This document shows, one piece after another, positions 31,562 to 32,114 of a stretch of DNA of 32,114 nt. The notes under the pieces are model-generated. The model ran no database searches, had not been told where the DNA came from, and worked only from the letters and a program-made list of their open reading frames with translations. The position numbers and the translations under genes were made by a program. Source of the stretch: Asterionellopsis glacialis (lineage: Eukaryota > Bacillariophyta > Plagiogrammaphyceae > Rhaphoneidales > Asterionellopsidaceae); contig WKLE02003011.1 in NCBI GenBank assembly GCA_014885115.2, positions 1 through 32,114 of the forward strand. Direction: 5' to 3'. The first letter of the stretch is position 1, and every line of letters starts with the position of its first letter.

Positions 31562-32114
31562 AATCCGTTGGTTCTCTGTATTCAAGTATAGAAATAGATT
31601 CGAAAAAAAAGATGTCAGGAACGAATACTACTAGACCGTCATTGTGTAAGAAATCATCTCATGCTGCACACAGATGCCTATCATCAAATACAGTAGTTCA
31701 TTTCTTGTGTTTTCGCGGTGGAGTTTTGTGGGATAGGTTGGATCAGGTATTAGCTAATACTACAATTGATTATTTGCATTCGGTAATATCAAATTATACA
31801 TAATTTAACTCATCGATAATCTCACATCGGTATTGTTTTTAAACTTTTGTAATTTAGCGATTACCTGATGGTCTGACAGTCCCTGCGGAACGACAATCTG
31901 AGATATCTTTTAAAAGTATGTAAGGGTCAGGGTTAAGTTGCAAATCTTAAATCATCTAAACATGACGTGAAGGTCCACATCACCATATCCACCGAACATG
32001 ATGTATTTCCTCCGTTAATCGATAATTTTCCAGGGAGTTATTACTAGCTTCGTGAATCTTGCGTAGGGCCTAGTACATACTGTACGGCAAGGTACATAAC
32101 CAAATAGAATCCAT
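31562..32114. other. Right-end region upstream of the GT25-like gene
   Basis: Promoter side of the GT25-like gene. A 63-residue forward frame at 31612-31803 starts 50 bp away and has no recognisable feature. A TGACGTG word (31963-31969) and an AGGGCCTA word near 32065 are present. No gene supported. Confidence 0.45.

Noticed and set aside
31612..31803. 63-residue forward frame 50 bp from the GT25-like start
   Set aside because: Too close to the divergent start to leave room for both promoters, and not recognisable; a first exon of a gene beyond the window cannot be excluded.

Overview
The window looks like nuclear DNA of a diatom or a close stramenopile relative. Genes are interrupted by short GT-AG introns (95-273 bp), non-coding DNA is AT-rich, and genes lie on both strands without operons. 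The protein set also fits: ankyrin/ARM proteins, a membrane-anchored protein with amino-acid-binding-protein-like domains, a PAS/cyclase fusion and a GT25-like enzyme. The species cannot be named from the sequence. Several long reading frames begin at TTG; for those I chose the first convincing ATG, as expected in a eukaryote.

Layout, left to right. Bases 1-2208 hold no gene I can support. A short Ser/Pro-rich orphan protein (2209-2847, +) is followed by an aldo-keto reductase (3989-4954, +). Next are a secreted orphan protein (5389-6477, -), an RCC1-repeat protein with a mitochondrial-type presequence (7190-8584, +), and a LURP-one/Tubby-like protein with a myristoylation signal (9307-10038, +). 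A two-exon ankyrin/armadillo protein with an acylation signal follows (10528-12753, -). After about 2 kb with a microsatellite and a 150-bp tandem repeat comes a four-exon type II membrane protein with two solute-binding-protein-like ectodomains (14707-18008, +). The 23-N assembly gap lies inside its first intron. Then come a two-exon thioredoxin (18371-18964, -), a second aldo-keto reductase in inverted orientation to the first (20184-21143, -), a 2.4-kb divergent promoter region, a two-exon cyclase with six tandem PAS domains (23589-27775, +), and a 1248-residue protein with a C-terminal GT25-like glycosyltransferase domain (27815-31561, -) whose stop codon lies only 39 bp from that of the cyclase.

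The most interesting items are: the six-PAS cyclase, whose active-site residues point to ATP rather than GTP; a cluster of CACGTCA/TGACGTG sites upstream of it, which resemble the CO2/cAMP-responsive elements known from diatoms; the receptor-like protein, whose second ligand-binding domain lacks most of one lobe; the GT25-like domain attached to a nuclear-looking N-terminal region; and two short palindromic words (TACCWGGTA and TAGGWCCTA) that recur only in non-coding DNA, mostly within a few hundred bases of start codons.

I see no shared pathway across the window. The two reductases and the thioredoxin are redox genes. The cyclase and the receptor-like protein are signalling genes. I see no tRNA, rRNA, CRISPR array or complete transposon.
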